From NCBI RefSeq assembly GCF_020740795.1, contig NC_067286.1, forward strand, positions 17,364,350-17,428,349: a stretch of 64,000 bases of DNA. Direction: 5' to 3'. Shown here piece after piece: positions 38,936 to 52,600 of this stretch (the first letter of the stretch is position 1; every line of letters begins with the position of its first letter). Source of the DNA: Apus apus (taxonomy: Eukaryota > Chordata > Aves > Apodiformes > Apodidae). The position numbers and the translations under genes were made by a program. Under the pieces are notes generated by a model. It saw only the letters and a list, made by a program, of their open reading frames with translations, was not told the origin of the DNA and did no database searches.

Positions 38936-40332
38936 ATTTAAGTAGTTCTTTTGAAACAGCTGGTAAGACAAATCTGGTAACCTCTCTGGAGCACATTTCT
39001 TTTTAAAAGAAATGGAAGGATCATTTGTGTGTCTCTTAGGGTTTCAGCACATTCACACAGCATGGGAGCAAGAAGTGGCTAAATACTTGGACATACTTCA
39101 GGACTTAATGTGATACAGAGCCCGATTACCTGAGGACCAGGACTCAGCCTTCATGTCAAGTGAGTGTTTCAGAAAAAATAAGCATGATCTGTATCTTCAG
39201 TATTGAAATACAGCAGAAGTGCTAAAGTGTACCTCAGAAGTGGCTCAGCCCATTAATCTAATTTGAAAATTATTATATTGAAAGTTATTTATTATTTCTA
39301 TCTTCAGTGGGGGGAATAAATAAACAGTGAAAGCAGCTGGGAAAATCAGAGGAGCTTAATTACTTTAGTGCTGTTGAACAACAGCATGAACTTAAGGACT
39401 GTGTTATGTCTCTTTCTTACCTGTATAAATCAGAGGTGCTGTGATACTACATGGTAGAACACAGCATTTTTGTTGGTTCATCACCTTTATGTTTTAAATA
39501 AAAATGCTTGTTTGTCCTATTGTGTAAGTTAGGTTGGATGGGTGAAAGCAGCTTACACAAGAAATTCTTAATCCTTTTGTACTGAAGACAAAGTCCAGTT
39601 AACATACTCTTACTTCTCTACAGAGGAAAAGGTAAAAGCTTTAGAAAGAGCAATAAGTACAAATTTTTTAGATTCCAAGCTAGTGTAGCTATGATTTTTG
39701 TAACAAAAACTAAGTATGATTGGTCATTTAAAGAATGCAGGCATACCATGTTTTAATGGTCTCTTCTGACACTGTGTAGAAAGGAGGTGCTTTTTGTTTT
39801 GTAGCCAACTCCTTATAAAGTTCTAGATTGCCAAGATCATGAAAAGGTCAGTGTTCTGCATGATACTTGTACATCAGGTAAGCCTTTTAGCATGTACCTC
39901 CTATTTTCAGGATTACAGTAAGTGAACTTCATGTACTTCTTTTAGTGGCTGATTCAGTATTTGGGAGCCCTGACTAGTGACTTATCCTCCTGTTGGCATC
40001 ATACTCTTGAGGCTCAGGAAATCAAAGTGTGAAGACAGGAGATTTAAAAGTAAAGGTATCCATAACTCATTGCCAGAAAGCATGTTGCATCCTAGAGAAC
40101 AGAATAGCTGCTCTCTCAAAAAATGGAATTCTGTTAATGTGTAGTAGCAAAATTAACAATGCAGAAACTAATTTGTTGAGGAATGAACAGATCAGACTCC
40201 TAAGACACAAAGCTATTGTGTTAAAAACATGGGAAGTGCTATCAAATATCAATAGAGGATGGGAGGGAGGAGAAGTAAACAAAAGTCAGAAGCCAAAATA
40301 AACAAAATAGCTCCTTAAGTCACTGTCTGAAG
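38936..40332. other. Intergenic, no recognised feature
   Basis: AT-rich. The only notable open frame (40029-40301 +) has no recognisable signature. Confidence 0.55.
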
Positions 40333-41130
40333 GTCATACAGTCATCAGGGTTGGAAGGGACCTCTGAAGATCATCTAGAGCAGGGTCACCCACAGTAGAT
40401 CACATAACATGTCCGGACAGGTTTGGAGTATCTCCAGAGGAAGAGACTCCACAACATCTCTGGGCAGCCTGTTATAGTGGTCTGTTACTCTCACAGTAAA
40501 GAAGTTTTTCCTTATGTTTAATTTGAAGCTCCTGTGCTCCAGCTTGTGCTCTTTTCCCCTTGTCATTGGACACTGCTGAAAAGACTGGACCCATCCTCCT
40601 GACATCCTCCCTTTAGATATTTAGAAGCATTTATGAGATCCCTCCTCAGTCTTCTCCATACCAAAGAGACCCAGCTCTTTCCGCCTTTCCTCATAGGGCA
40701 GATTCTTTATTCCTCTAATCAGCTTTGTGGCCCTGCACCAGACTCTTTCCAGTAGTTCCTTATCCTTTATGAACTGGTTAGCCCAGAATTGGACACAGTA
40801 CTCCAGATGGGGCCTCACTAGGGCAGAACAGAGGGGGAGGAAAACCTTGCTTGACCTACTGGCCAAACTCTTCTTAATGCACCCCAAGATGGCATTGGCC
40901 TTCTTGGCCACAAGGGCACATTGTTGGCTCATGGTTAGCATGTTGTCCACCAGGACCCCAAGGTCCTTTTTCCCAAAGCTGCTCTCCAGCAGGTCAGCCC
41001 CCAACCTGTACTAATACATGTACTAGTACCCTACACTTGCCCTTGTTGAATTTAAGTTTCTCACTGCCCAGTTCTCCAGCCTGCTCAGGTGGTTGTCAGT
41101 GACCCTCAAGGCCTATTTCAAAAGAAGAGA
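40333..41130 (-). mobile_element. CR1 LINE 3' part, antisense
   Basis: Minus-strand frame 41004-40621 reads [40 protein letters not shown] and [21 protein letters not shown] second frame (40605-40375) continues with NIRKNFFTVRVTDHYNRLPR. One frameshift separates them. The 3' end near 40333 (TCATACAGTCATCAGGGTTGG) is diverged. Confidence 0.92.
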
Positions 41131-43238
41131 AAACAGGAAGTTACAGTGAAAGGTGAGAGGATAGTCTCTAGGTTAGTTTTCTTTTGAGAAGCACATAACG
41201 ACCATTAGAGGGCAGTTTAAGCCTTAAACTGGAATGTACTGTTAACATGTTAAATACAGTGCTTAAAATAGTTAAGGAAAACCTGCAGGCCAGAAAATCC
41301 TTGGTAAGCTTTGTTACTGGTCAACATGATACTAAGTATTCAGAATAAAGGGACTGGGGACTTAGAAAGGGGGAAGAGCATTCAGATTTAATTGCGTTCA
41401 GTCTGAACTCAAAGCCAGCTTTACGAGTGTTTACAGATGTTTGTTTGTTACATGTAACAAATAAGTATCACTGGGTTTTGTGCTCTGCACCCTGACCTAT
41501 CAGTTCTGCAGGCATCAGTTTATCTACCTTATATTAATTTTGCTAGGTCTGCTTTAACATACTAGGCCTAACAGCTGGCATGCATGAATGCCTGATGTTT
41601 AGGAAGCCCTCCTACAGCCAGCAGGATCTTCACTGCAGTACAGTTCTAGATCCCATTTTTTCACTATGCTACAGTTCTTGATCGCATCAGAGTCCCTCTT
41701 TTGTCATAGTGCTGTGCCCAAAGTGCTAACCCTCTCTTGAAGCTAAAAATCTGGAAAGCTATGCTGAATCCGTTAAACTGTTTGACCCACTGGTCAGTCT
41801 GTGCAGGCCTGTTGGATGTCTCCTTGCAGTGATACCGTGTTCAGGGGCTGAGGACACAGTTGCAAAATTGATGGTGTGCAGCTGGTCTGGCTTCAGCCCA
41901 GGTTCCCAATGAAATGTGACTTACTACTGGAACAGAGAAGGTGGGGAGAGTGGTACAGCTCTTTGCTCCACTGTTACAGGCGGTAGGCCTGTCTGCAGCC
42001 TGCATGCCTGCTGTGGGACAGGCAACTGTGGGTAGTCCAGAGATGGATGGAGTTCAACAGTAAAACATGAAGCTTACTGCCTACTTCTCCCCATTGTCTA
42101 ATCCTATTATGGTATCAGGTCATGCCTGTGAAGGCCAAGAGATACGGCTCTGCTGGTTTCATTCAGATTGAATATCACTTCTAAAGAAGCATGTATAAAA
42201 TGTACAATTATTTGATCAAACAGTTCCTTCTTTATTTTTCAGCCAAGCCTTTAGGGCCAGTTTTAGCCTTTGTGTTATAGCATCTACTGATAAGGTAAGC
42301 AGTCCGAACAGTTCAGGTAATCATAATGAACTACTGTGCAAACAGGCAGCCAGTTTTCTCTCTGGTGTATATCTATTAAAAATGTTTTTGACAGCACCAG
42401 AAACAAATGCACAGTTTAAAACATATCCTGAACTTATTTGCAATTTTTTAAAAAATTGTGGACAGGAGAATTTTCTGACTGTACTAAGTTCATTGACTTA
42501 CGTGTTCTTCAACTAATTAGAGCTTTCAATCACATCTAAATTTGTTTATTCAACTGAATAAGCAAATGTTGAATTCTACAGCCCAATACCTTTTGATCTA
42601 GAATGTGAAATTATAGTGATTAATAAAGTTTTCGTTTTTTATCTACGTATCTTTTGGACCTCTTCACTAATTACAGAGAAAACAAGCTAAAACGTGCCTG
42701 TTACCCCACCATCTTGGCAACTAGATTGCAGTGAGCAAATTAGGTTTTTTTTATCTCTGTACCTTTTATGCCAGTCATGGCTGAGGGAATTTAACCTTTT
42801 CCAGCAAAAGGGTTTTGAGAATGTCTTTCCAAATGCTTCTAGAGAATATATCCTACTGGATTAGAAAACTCCTGATGCCATTCAACTTTCCATCATAAAT
42901 GGTGGAGAGATCGAGAGATAATGTATGTGGGTATTGAACAGTCACCAAAGTTGAAAAATGTTGGAAGTTTTATTGATCAAATAAGAGACAAACTGAACAA
43001 CAGCCTTCTCCCTGTCACTGTGATTTCCGTTAGAACCACTGCATTCATAAAAGTCATATTCAGTAAAGCTTTCTGTATGTGTGAGAGTTAAGTGCAATGT
43101 AGCTACAATGCTTTCTGGTTGTTTTTTTTAGAGACCCCTAAAATATTTTTTTTCCCCAAAATGTCAATTTTGTGATCAAATGGAAACATACTCATATATT
43201 TCCATAATTTACACCAGTCATCTATTTTTACCCTTGAA
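41131..43238. other. Intergenic between CR1 and mucin 3' end
   Basis: No exon or transposon recognised. It holds a CTCF-like site at 41202-41215. The mucin poly(A) signals mark the right border. Confidence 0.6.
41202..41215 (+). promoter_or_regulatory. CTCF-like motif
   Basis: CCATTAGAGGGCAG is one base off the common CTCF core CCACTAGAGGGCAG. It lies between the 3' ends of TOLLIP and the mucin, in the same orientation as the site at 1913-1925. Motif evidence only. Confidence 0.35.
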
Positions 43239-43241
43239 TAT

Positions 43242-43298
43242 TTTATTGCTCAAAAAAAAAAAACAAAACCAGAAAGATTTAATTATTTGGCTTTTATT
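43242..43298 (-). terminator. MUC5B: Mucin poly(A) signals
   Basis: Two canonical AATAAA on the minus strand, at 43293-43298 and 43242-43247, about 165 and 215 bases after the stop codon. They give a short 3'UTR. Confidence 0.75.
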
Positions 43299-43461
43299 TT
43301 TATTTTTATTTTTTTACAAGTAAGAAATGAGAAAAGGTGGTAACACATACTGACATAAGATCTGTTCAAGAAGGAGCACAAGTTATTTTGGGGAAAACAT
43401 GATTCCAGCTTCTCTTAGGTCTCTGCTTTCTTTTTCCAATCATCTATTTCCTGTTCCGACT

Positions 43462-43678
43462 CTATTTGATACCAAATGCAGATTTTTTCAGTTGTGAGCT
43501 TTGTGGCGCAGGGGTTTGCGAAATGCATGCATTTGTACACTGGCATTGTTCCACGTAGACGTAGTTATAATTTATGCTTGTTCCATTTTGGCAAGTCAGG
43601 GTAACCTCTCTTATGTGGCTGCTGAACTCCTGGCAGCAACTACACTCGTGTTCCATCTGGTTTGCTTCGAGAGAATAC
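43462..43678 (-). CDS. MUC5B: Mucin last exon: second half of CK domain and stop
   Basis: 217 bp. It completes Ala with one base (GC|G), then [20 protein letters not shown], and ends VEQCQC plus a 20-residue tail ([11 protein letters not shown]...FGIK) and TAG at 43464-43462. All knot cysteines of human MUC5B line up. An NGTS N-glycosylation site is present. Confidence 0.95.
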
Positions 43679-46600
43679 CTGCGTTCCACAAGGAAAAGAA
43701 AATACATCTTCTCATTAAAACTGACACACAGGGACTCCCCAGTGACTTTTGGTTTTGGGTTTGCTGGGGGGCTTGGCAGTGGGATTATTTTTACATTTTC
43801 TCTTCTCTCTCTCCCACACACTCATAGATGTAATTCTAATTACCTTTCTCTTGAACAGTGAAACTGTTTTTGCTTCCATTGAGTCTGCTTCCACTCAATG
43901 GAATCATATAAACACATTAACTTTCTTGCTATTCTATGATAATAGAATCATGGAGGTTGGAAGACACCCTTATAGTCATGGAGTCCAACTGTAAACAGAA
44001 TACTACCATGTTCTACACATCCTTTAAACACCTCCAGACAGATTTTAAACACCACTTCCTTGGGCAGCTTGTTCCAATGCTTGACAATCCTTTCAGTGAA
44101 TAACTTTGTCCTAATATCTAGTATAAACATCACCTGCTGCAACTTGAGGCCATTTAGTTTCATCCTATCTCTTGTTACCTAGAAGAAGAAACCAACCTTC
44201 ACCTCAGTATGATCTCATTTGAGGTAGTTGTAGAGAGCAATAAGGTCTCCCCTCAGCCTCCTTTTCTCCAGGCTAAACAACCCCAGTTCCCTCAGAGGCT
44301 CCCCCTGAGAGTTGTGCTCTAGACCATTCACCAGCTTCGTTGCCCTTCATGGGCACACTCCAGCAGCTCAGTGTCCTTCTTGTAGTGAACACAGATGTGG
44401 CCTCACCAGGGCCAAGTACCTGGGGAATTAAGATCACTGCCCTAGTCTTGCTGGCCTCACTATTTCTGATACAAGCCACCTGGTCTTCTTGGCTACCTGG
44501 GCACATTGCTGGCTCATATTCAGATAGCTGTTGACTAAAACTTCCACACTGTTTTCCACTAGGCAGCTTTCCAGCCACTTTTCCCCAAGCTTGTAGCATT
44601 GCCTGGGGCCTCAGCCCATGGATCCAGCCTGTCCAAGTCCCTCTGTAGAGACATGTTTTCAAGCAGATCAACACTCCCACCAAACTTAGTGTTGTCTGCA
44701 AACTTACTGAAGGTGTGCTCTATGCCTTTGTCCAGATCATTGATAAAGATATTAAAGAGAACTGGCCCCAACACTGAGGCCTGGTGAAAACTGTGTGTGA
44801 CTGGCCACCAGCTAGATTTAACTCCATTCGCCACAACAACCATGGCCTGGACATCCAGTCAGTTTTATACCCAACAAAGAGAATACTCATCCAACCCCTG
44901 AGCAGCCAATTTCTCCAAGCAAATGCTGCGGGAAACGGTGTGATGGGCTTTACTGAAGTGCAATTAAATAACATCCCCAGCCTTTTCCCACATCCATTAA
45001 GTGGGGTCAGCTTGTCACAGAAGGTCAAGTTAGTCAAGCATACCTTGCCTTTCATATACCTATGCTGACTGTGTCTGACAGCCTTGCTGCCCTGTAGGTG
45101 CCATGTGATGGCACTCAAGGTGATCTGCTCCACAGCCTTCCCTGGCAAGGGAGGTCAGACTGGCAGGCCTGTAGTTCCCTGGATTCTCCTTCCAGCCCTT
45201 TTTGTAGATTGGGGTCACATTTGCCAATGTCCAGTCAACTGGGACCTCCCCAGTTAGCAGACACTGCTGTTAAATGATGGAAAGAGGCGTGGCGAGCACT
45301 TATTCCAGCTTCCTCAGTACCCCTGGGTGGTTGATTAACTTGAGAAACCAGTGTAAATGAAGTATTTGCAACTTACGCTGAGAAGCCAGGACAATTTCCT
45401 TCACAGTATGCCAGCTCAACAGGTTCAGGAGACTCACAGTCACCATGGTGGATCACTGTTTTTTTGCTGTAAGGTTTGCACTTCGCAGCTTCATAAAAAA
45501 GAGGGGGAAAAGAAATATACTTCAAATTTCTATTTCAGAATTCAGTGAATGCTAAAACAATTTCAGAGTTCATGATGCTTGATGATTGAGCATCTGCAGT
45601 ACATAACAGGGGAAGATGGGTACTCTAACATGTCTGGAGTTTTCAGGCTATGTTCTGATCTTGGCTATACAGTGTCTTTGGAAGATAATGCAGAGGCTTG
45701 AGCACTGGTGGAAAACAAATTTGCTTTCCCTTTAGAATAAATAATGAAACCCACAGTCTTGATAAATAGAATGTGTGAGAACTCGGGGGAGTGAAGAATC
45801 TTTTCATCCACTTAAAGATAGTTAGAAGTTGAATACAGCACTCTTCAGGCAGAAAATGGAAACGTAGCATTACTTACGTTTACATATTTTGCAGCAGCCA
45901 TCAGACGTAGTCTCTGCTTCGTCCTTTGCAAAAGTGAAGAAGAAGGATTTGTAGTAACACAGATGACAATCATGAGTAAGGATCTGACTTAACATTACTG
46001 ATACTGGGCGGAAGTCTTCTCTGATGAACATTGAATGAAATGATGGATGACTTAATATCCCCACCCCAGAAGTCTTGAATTGCTATAGCCCCATGTAAAA
46101 ATACTAAGCTTTTCTTATTACTGTTGTTACAGCAAGCTTAAGACATTCCTGCAACTTCAGTGAAAGTCATTTATTGTATTCTTCCTTGCCACCCACCCTG
46201 TTCTTTTAAACTACATTCAATCAATGAAAAATTGATTGAAACTTACAGGATCACACTCTCCGGGTTCGTACACAGGGCATACTTTTTTAGTTTGGACGGC
46301 AACAAATTGATCTTCAATTTTTTCACATTTGTAATAGCTGCAATTATCGAGTGGCAGGATCTCATCAACCTAAGATATTAAAAGAAAAACATTTTTTTTC
46401 ATTGTGATTAGGGATAGTATTACTGATTGCTTCAATAATATCTGAGCTAATAAGTTCTCACATCTCAAGAGATTCTCAGATGCTTCTGAACTACTTTGAA
46501 GTGGCAAAAGCAAAATTTTGCAAGTGGTAATTAGCTTGAAAGTGTAAATCCTAGATCTGAAATCTCAGACCACAAATCAGAAACCATTGCTCAGTTAACC

Positions 46601-49600
46601 ACACGTATGATGAATTTTTTATTCCAAGTAAGTGTTCAGCTTTCAAAGCAATTTTGGTATTCATTGGATTTTTACTTGTAAGGGACATTAGTTGACTCTT
46701 AGTTATTCTAACCTATATTGGCTAATAGATCTGAAAATGAAAAGAATACTTACATTGAGCACATGAATGGTGTTGTTACTTAGTTTGATTTTGCAAGCTA
46801 CTTCAATACACTTCCCACAGCACTCTCCCTCCTCAGTCATATATTGATGACCCTATTCACAAAAAGATGAAAGAGAAAGTATGTTGAGTTGGTGATGGAG
46901 AATTCTAGTCTTCCTGTAATTGAGGGCTGACTGGGCAGCCCTGGTGATTCTGAACTCACCAGTGGGCAAGATGTTTCACATTGAACTGCTTCACAATGCA
47001 CAATATTTGCCTTAGTCACTGGATCTTTCTCAGAGCTGCAGGTACATGTCTTACATGAATCGATTACTGTTGACATTCCAACCTGGAAGACAGGAAAAAA
47101 CAAAAAAATTCAAATGGCAGCAGTTTATATATAATGTATAGGCAGAGTTGAAAGCACTGCTGCAAAGCATTAGGGTTGTTGAAATGCAACTGTGTCACTG
47201 AGTTGTCCAGCTCTCTTTGATAAAGTTCTTTGGCTTGGTAACTTGCAAGAAAGCACACATGGGAGGAAACAAAATTAAGCAATATGAAGGAAAAAAGTAA
47301 ATTAATAAAATGCAGGTAAGAGTGGCTTCTACTGCCTCATTATTTTACCAGCTTTGCAATGCTCCATTTAGTTGCTTTTTTTCCCCTGTAAGTCATGTTA
47401 GGTGTTTATAAAACAATTATAATTTACAAATGGAGCTTAAAATAATTGAATACATATGCAGATACATAAGCAGAGATACAAATTTACACATGGATTTTAG
47501 ACTTTGTGAAATGTATCCCCAAAAGGCTCCAGTGCTAATATTTAAATTTTTCTAAATAAACTAAATACCAGTTTTAGCAAAGGTTTAGGTATCAATTAAA
47601 GCAAAAATCCTGGCTTTATTTTTGAAGGTTCTCTGTGCTTATCTCAGAGTGGTTAAGTTTGGGCTATGTATCAGCTCATTGGGAAAATAAATTCTTTCCA
47701 GAAGTGAGAGAGAGCTTAATAAGAAAGTACATCACTAAAAACGGTACACTCTTGTTTTATGCGATGTGTTTATGAACTTGTCTGTGACAATTTTGGTTTT
47801 GATATGACCAAAAAAAAAAATTCCAGTTAAAGGCTAGAGAAAAAACCCATGCACTGGGACAACAACTTTCTGAAAGGCTTATTTTGATAGAAAGGGTGTA
47901 CATTTCACTTCCAGCAATGTACCAATATAAGTATAGCATTCTCACCGTGTGTACTGTACCATTAATCACACAGACATTAGGTATAGGTTCTGAAAAAGAA
48001 ACAAAAAAATTAATTCCAGAGTAGACACAATTTGTGAGATCTCCTGAGAAGACAACATTTTATCAAGTGTTGATAGTAGCACAGAGATTATAAAAAACTT
48101 GAATTCAGTCCTCCTTACATGCTTAGACTTCATATTTAATTTTGATGGATGCTTAAGTAAAGTTTCATCTTTGCAATTATCTAGAAGAGTTGAGGAGGAA
48201 TGGCCTAAAACTTGAGCTATGCATGAAATACCTATTTTTTGCCCTTTCAATATCAGGTTCACTTCAAATTAAATTAATTGTTTCCCCTTTGAACCCTAGG
48301 AAGCCCAGTAACCTTCAAAGATGCCTTTGTTATTGGTTCTTTATGACCTCTCAGAACATGTCTTGGATGGCAGATTGACTCCCAAGTGGAAAAAAGGTAT
48401 TCTTACTGTGGTAATATAATTTGACAATGTGATGGAACACATGCATGTCTTTCACAGAACTACCTCAAACTTGGCTGTTCCTTTCTTTTGACCTTCCCAT
48501 TTCAAACTTAATTTACAGCAACCTTTTTTCTTTTTGTTCTTTTGTATAAATATATGTGTGCACAAATATATGTATATAAAAAATTATGTGTATATATATA
48601 TATATGCATTTATAACTGCTGGTTTTTATATTCTCATGAGCATCCAACAACACTTTAAGTATAGTTATTTCTCATACATTGACAATCCAGTTACTGATTA
48701 CAGTTTACTTTGTATTATTGTGTCATGTTACTTGCTTTTGTGCTTACATGTTAAGCTTTCTGCTGGCTTATTCTTATGTTTATGCATCTTAATTTAGCTA
48801 AAGTTAGGCTAATGTTAATGTGCTCTGCTGTTAAATTAATAAATTTAAATAAAATGCATTAATAACCTTTATGATTACAGATATAGAGATAGGTGAGCTA
48901 CATAGACCACTTGAAAATTCAAGAGTAGACTGCTCTCCCATCCATTCCAATTCTCTCAGCAGCCTTCATTGAAAATAACATTTTGTTTTTAAAAAACTTT
49001 TCATACATATTTAGCCAAAAATCAATGCATGTTGACTGAGTCAGAACAATTTAAGGAAGGTTTTGCTGCTATTGTGATGCATTAAAAACTTGTTTAGACA
49101 TTAACAGAAGTCCCAAGTGTCATTTACCAGAGCCTGGTATTTTATCTGTATTTTTAATACTTACGACATTTAAATTCAGGACAACATGGGTCTTTTGCTG
49201 GTAGGACAGCCATAGAAAGGAATCCTGGGTCACAAATTGCTGTCTGATCTGTTTGGCATACAAGTGGCTGGCATTGTGCGGTACCAGTGAGAGGGTCACA
49301 AACACAATTCTGGCATTCACTTATCCACTTCTCTCCAGGCTGAAAAGAAGTAAATTATTTTTAAGTGCTTTCTCACCCTACTTGTTCTTTTTCAAGTTAC
49401 AATAGACTGTTAAAATTATTTGGGAGTTCAGATGAGGATTTCCTTATCATATGATTTCAGGCCTGAAGAGCAGACAAGTTGAGAACAATCACAGAATTTT
49501 CTTCTGTGTTGAAAGAATTAGATTTTAGCATTTCATAGCTGGTCTGCTTATTTCTATGACATTTAAATATCCTTTATTAGTCTCTGCTGTGGTATTAGTG

Positions 49601-52600
49601 AGCCTTTCCATCTACAGATAACCTAAGAACCTGGTAATGCCAGGTTGAAGAATTGTGCATTATCACGTCAGTTGGAACATGACCAACTTTGTTATTGAGA
49701 TACATGCAAGTTTATTTTTAATTGCCTACTAGAGAACAGAAATTGGGCTAGTTTTGCAATAGTGATATATTACAAAATAACAAGGGAAACCACCTTTCGT
49801 GGAGGATTGACATCAGTACAGTTTCTTTCCACTGAACGTGTGAGGGATGTTGCTGTGGTTGGTGAGACAGAGGAAAATACACGTTCTGTGGATGAGGCAA
49901 CTTGTGTTGTAGTTTCTGAGGTGACTGTAGTGGAAGGAGTTGTTGAAGGACATGGCCCCTGGAATGGGTCAATTTCACATTCCTCACTGCAAAGTGCATA
50001 AAAATTACAGCCAGCCTTATCTGTTCTGTTGTATACCACTTCCCCTGCAGAGGAAAATTAGAGGAGAAATTAAAAGACCAATGGAAATACACAGGGAAAA
50101 AATCAACCAACCAAGAAAACACTGTGAAAATATAAAGTGTATTCATGTTATCAGTTTATTCAAGTTATATATTTAGATGATTTTGAGTGGTTATCTTGAG
50201 CTGAATAGAGTAATAAGGGTTTATATTGCTTATGAACATTTTCATAACAGTAAAATAAGACACTTACCGGGAGAGAAAAAATTACCAAACACGTGACAAA
50301 AACATGGAGTTGTTCTGCTTGATGTAACATCTGCACGCGTTTCTGTTGTGCCAGGTACACTGGGGGTAGAACTGAAGACTACAGAAGTGCTTGCTGTAAT
50401 ATGACTTGCTTGTGAGGTACCCGTTGTAGCTACTGTAGAGCACAAGACATAGTTCAGTTTGCAGATAAGGATTTTGATACCATGATTATAACATACTAGA
50501 GAGGACTGTTAAACATTCTGGCAACTCATATGATGTTTTTGTTCCATTCAACTATTAGACCGACTGCTAAGTGGAGATTGTGGAAATCTTTAAGTTCTAC
50601 ACTAAATATTCTACACTAAATATTATCTGAGTTTAAACAAATGCTACTAAATTACATCTAATGTTTACAAAAGTTTCAAAGATAAAACTGTATCCAGAGG
50701 TAAGGATATGTAATACAGACGTTGGGAGACCACTCGGACATTTCTCTTATGCAAATAAAAGTAGCATAATGTGAAATAGATTAAAACTGATTTATGTGTT
50801 GAAAGAAAAACAAATGATAGTGGAACGAAACAAAGAAAAAATAATGCAATTGCTGGTCTGTGGAAAAAGCTTTCTGTAAAATTTCATAAGCTAGACAAAG
50901 ACATACCGGAGCTGCTGGTGGTAGTGCCTTCTGTTGGTGGGGCAGTGGTAGTGGGGGCAACTGTGGTGCCAGTAGTGGTTCTTATTTTAGGTCCAGTGGA
51001 GGTGGTGGAGGGTGATGTTGGAGGCTGCGTGGCCACAGTGGAGGTTTCTCCTTGAGCAGGTGTGGTTGTGGACACTGTGGTGCTTTCTTTGGTGGAGACG
51101 GAGGTGCTGGTAGTGGTACTGGCTGGGGTGGGCACTGTAGTTGTGGGTGTGATGGAGGTGGTGCGTTGTCTTGGAGGAGGAGAGGTGTTGGTGGTGCTGG
51201 CGCTGCTGGTGGGACCGGCGGTGGTTGTGCCTTCTGTTGGTGGGGCAGTGGTAGTGGGGGCAACCGTGGTGCCAGTGGTGGTTCCTATTTTAGGTCCGGT
51301 GGAGGTGGTAGTAGTTTGTTGTGCAGGTGTTTGTGTTTGTACGTTGGTGGTTTCTGATGGAGACGCTTTGGTGGTGGATGCTGCAGTGCCTCCTGGTGTT
51401 GCTGATGCTGTCTCACAGTGTTTACGGTCACAGCACAGCACTTGGATCTCATAGTCAAAGCACATGGGATATTTTTTAATCTGATCCTTATTTCTGCACA
51501 GAAGCCCACTGTCAAGGCTGCACTGAAATACCTGTTCTAGTGTGTCCAGACTCCAGTCAGGATAATCTTTTGCACGGCACCTGATGTCTTCTGGCTTGCT
51601 GCAAACGTCATACCCAGCAGCTTGTATTTTTTCGACATTTTCTGCATCACCATTTTCGCTACCCCGGTCTTGGGGAATCTAAGTCAAACCACTGAGTCCA
51701 GGCACACTGTGGCTGGCATCTGTCTGTTGTTTTAAAAGTGCTCGTAGGGGTAGTGGCTGGGATGGGCACTGTTGTTGCGGGTGTGAAGGTGGTCGTGCGT
51801 TGTCTTGGAGGGGGAGAGGTGTTGGTGGTGCTGGCGCTGCTGGTGGGACCGGCGGTGGTTGTGCCTTCTGTTGATGGGGCAGTGGTAGTGGGTGGAACCG
51901 TGGTGCCAGTGGTGGTTCCTATTTTAGGTCCGGTGGAGGTGGTGGAGGGTGATGTTGGAGGCTGTGTGGCCACAGTGGAGGTTTCTGCTGGAGCAGGTGT
52001 GGTTGTGGACACTGTGGTGCTTTCTTTGGTGGAGACGGAGGTGCTGGTAGTGGTACTGGCTGGGGTGGGCACTGTGGTTGTGGGTGTGATGGAGGTGGTG
52101 CGTTGTCTTGGAGGAGGAGAGGTGTTGGTGGTGCTGGCACTGCTGATGGGACCGGCGGTGGTTGTGCCTTCTGCTGCTGTGGCAGTGGTAGTGGGGGCAA
52201 CCGTGGTGCCAGTGGTGGTTCCTATTTTAGGTCCGGTGGAGGTGGTGGAGGGTGATGTTGGAGGCTGCGTGGCCACAGTGGAGGTTTCTGCTGGAACAGG
52301 TGTGGTTGTGGACACTGTGGTGCTTTCTTTGGTGGAGACGGAGGTGCTGGTAGTGGTACTGGCTGGGGTGGGCACTGTGGTTGTGGTTGTGATGGAGGTG
52401 GTGCGTTGTCTTGGAGGAGGAGAGGTGTTGGTGGTGCTGGCGCTGCTGGTGGGACCGGCGGTGGTTGTGCCTTCTGTTGGTGGGGCAGTGGTAGTGGGGG
52501 CAACCGTGGTGCCAGTGGTGGTTCCTATTTTAGGTCCGGTGGAGGTGGTGGAGGGTGATGTTGGAGGCTGCGTGGCCACAGTGGAGGTTTCTGCTGGAGC

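Noticed and set aside
47990-49164. Hidden D4 exons
   Set aside because: I looked in all minus-strand frames for Cys-rich, GDPH, CGLCGN or C8-like strings and found none. Flanking exons join in phase without them.
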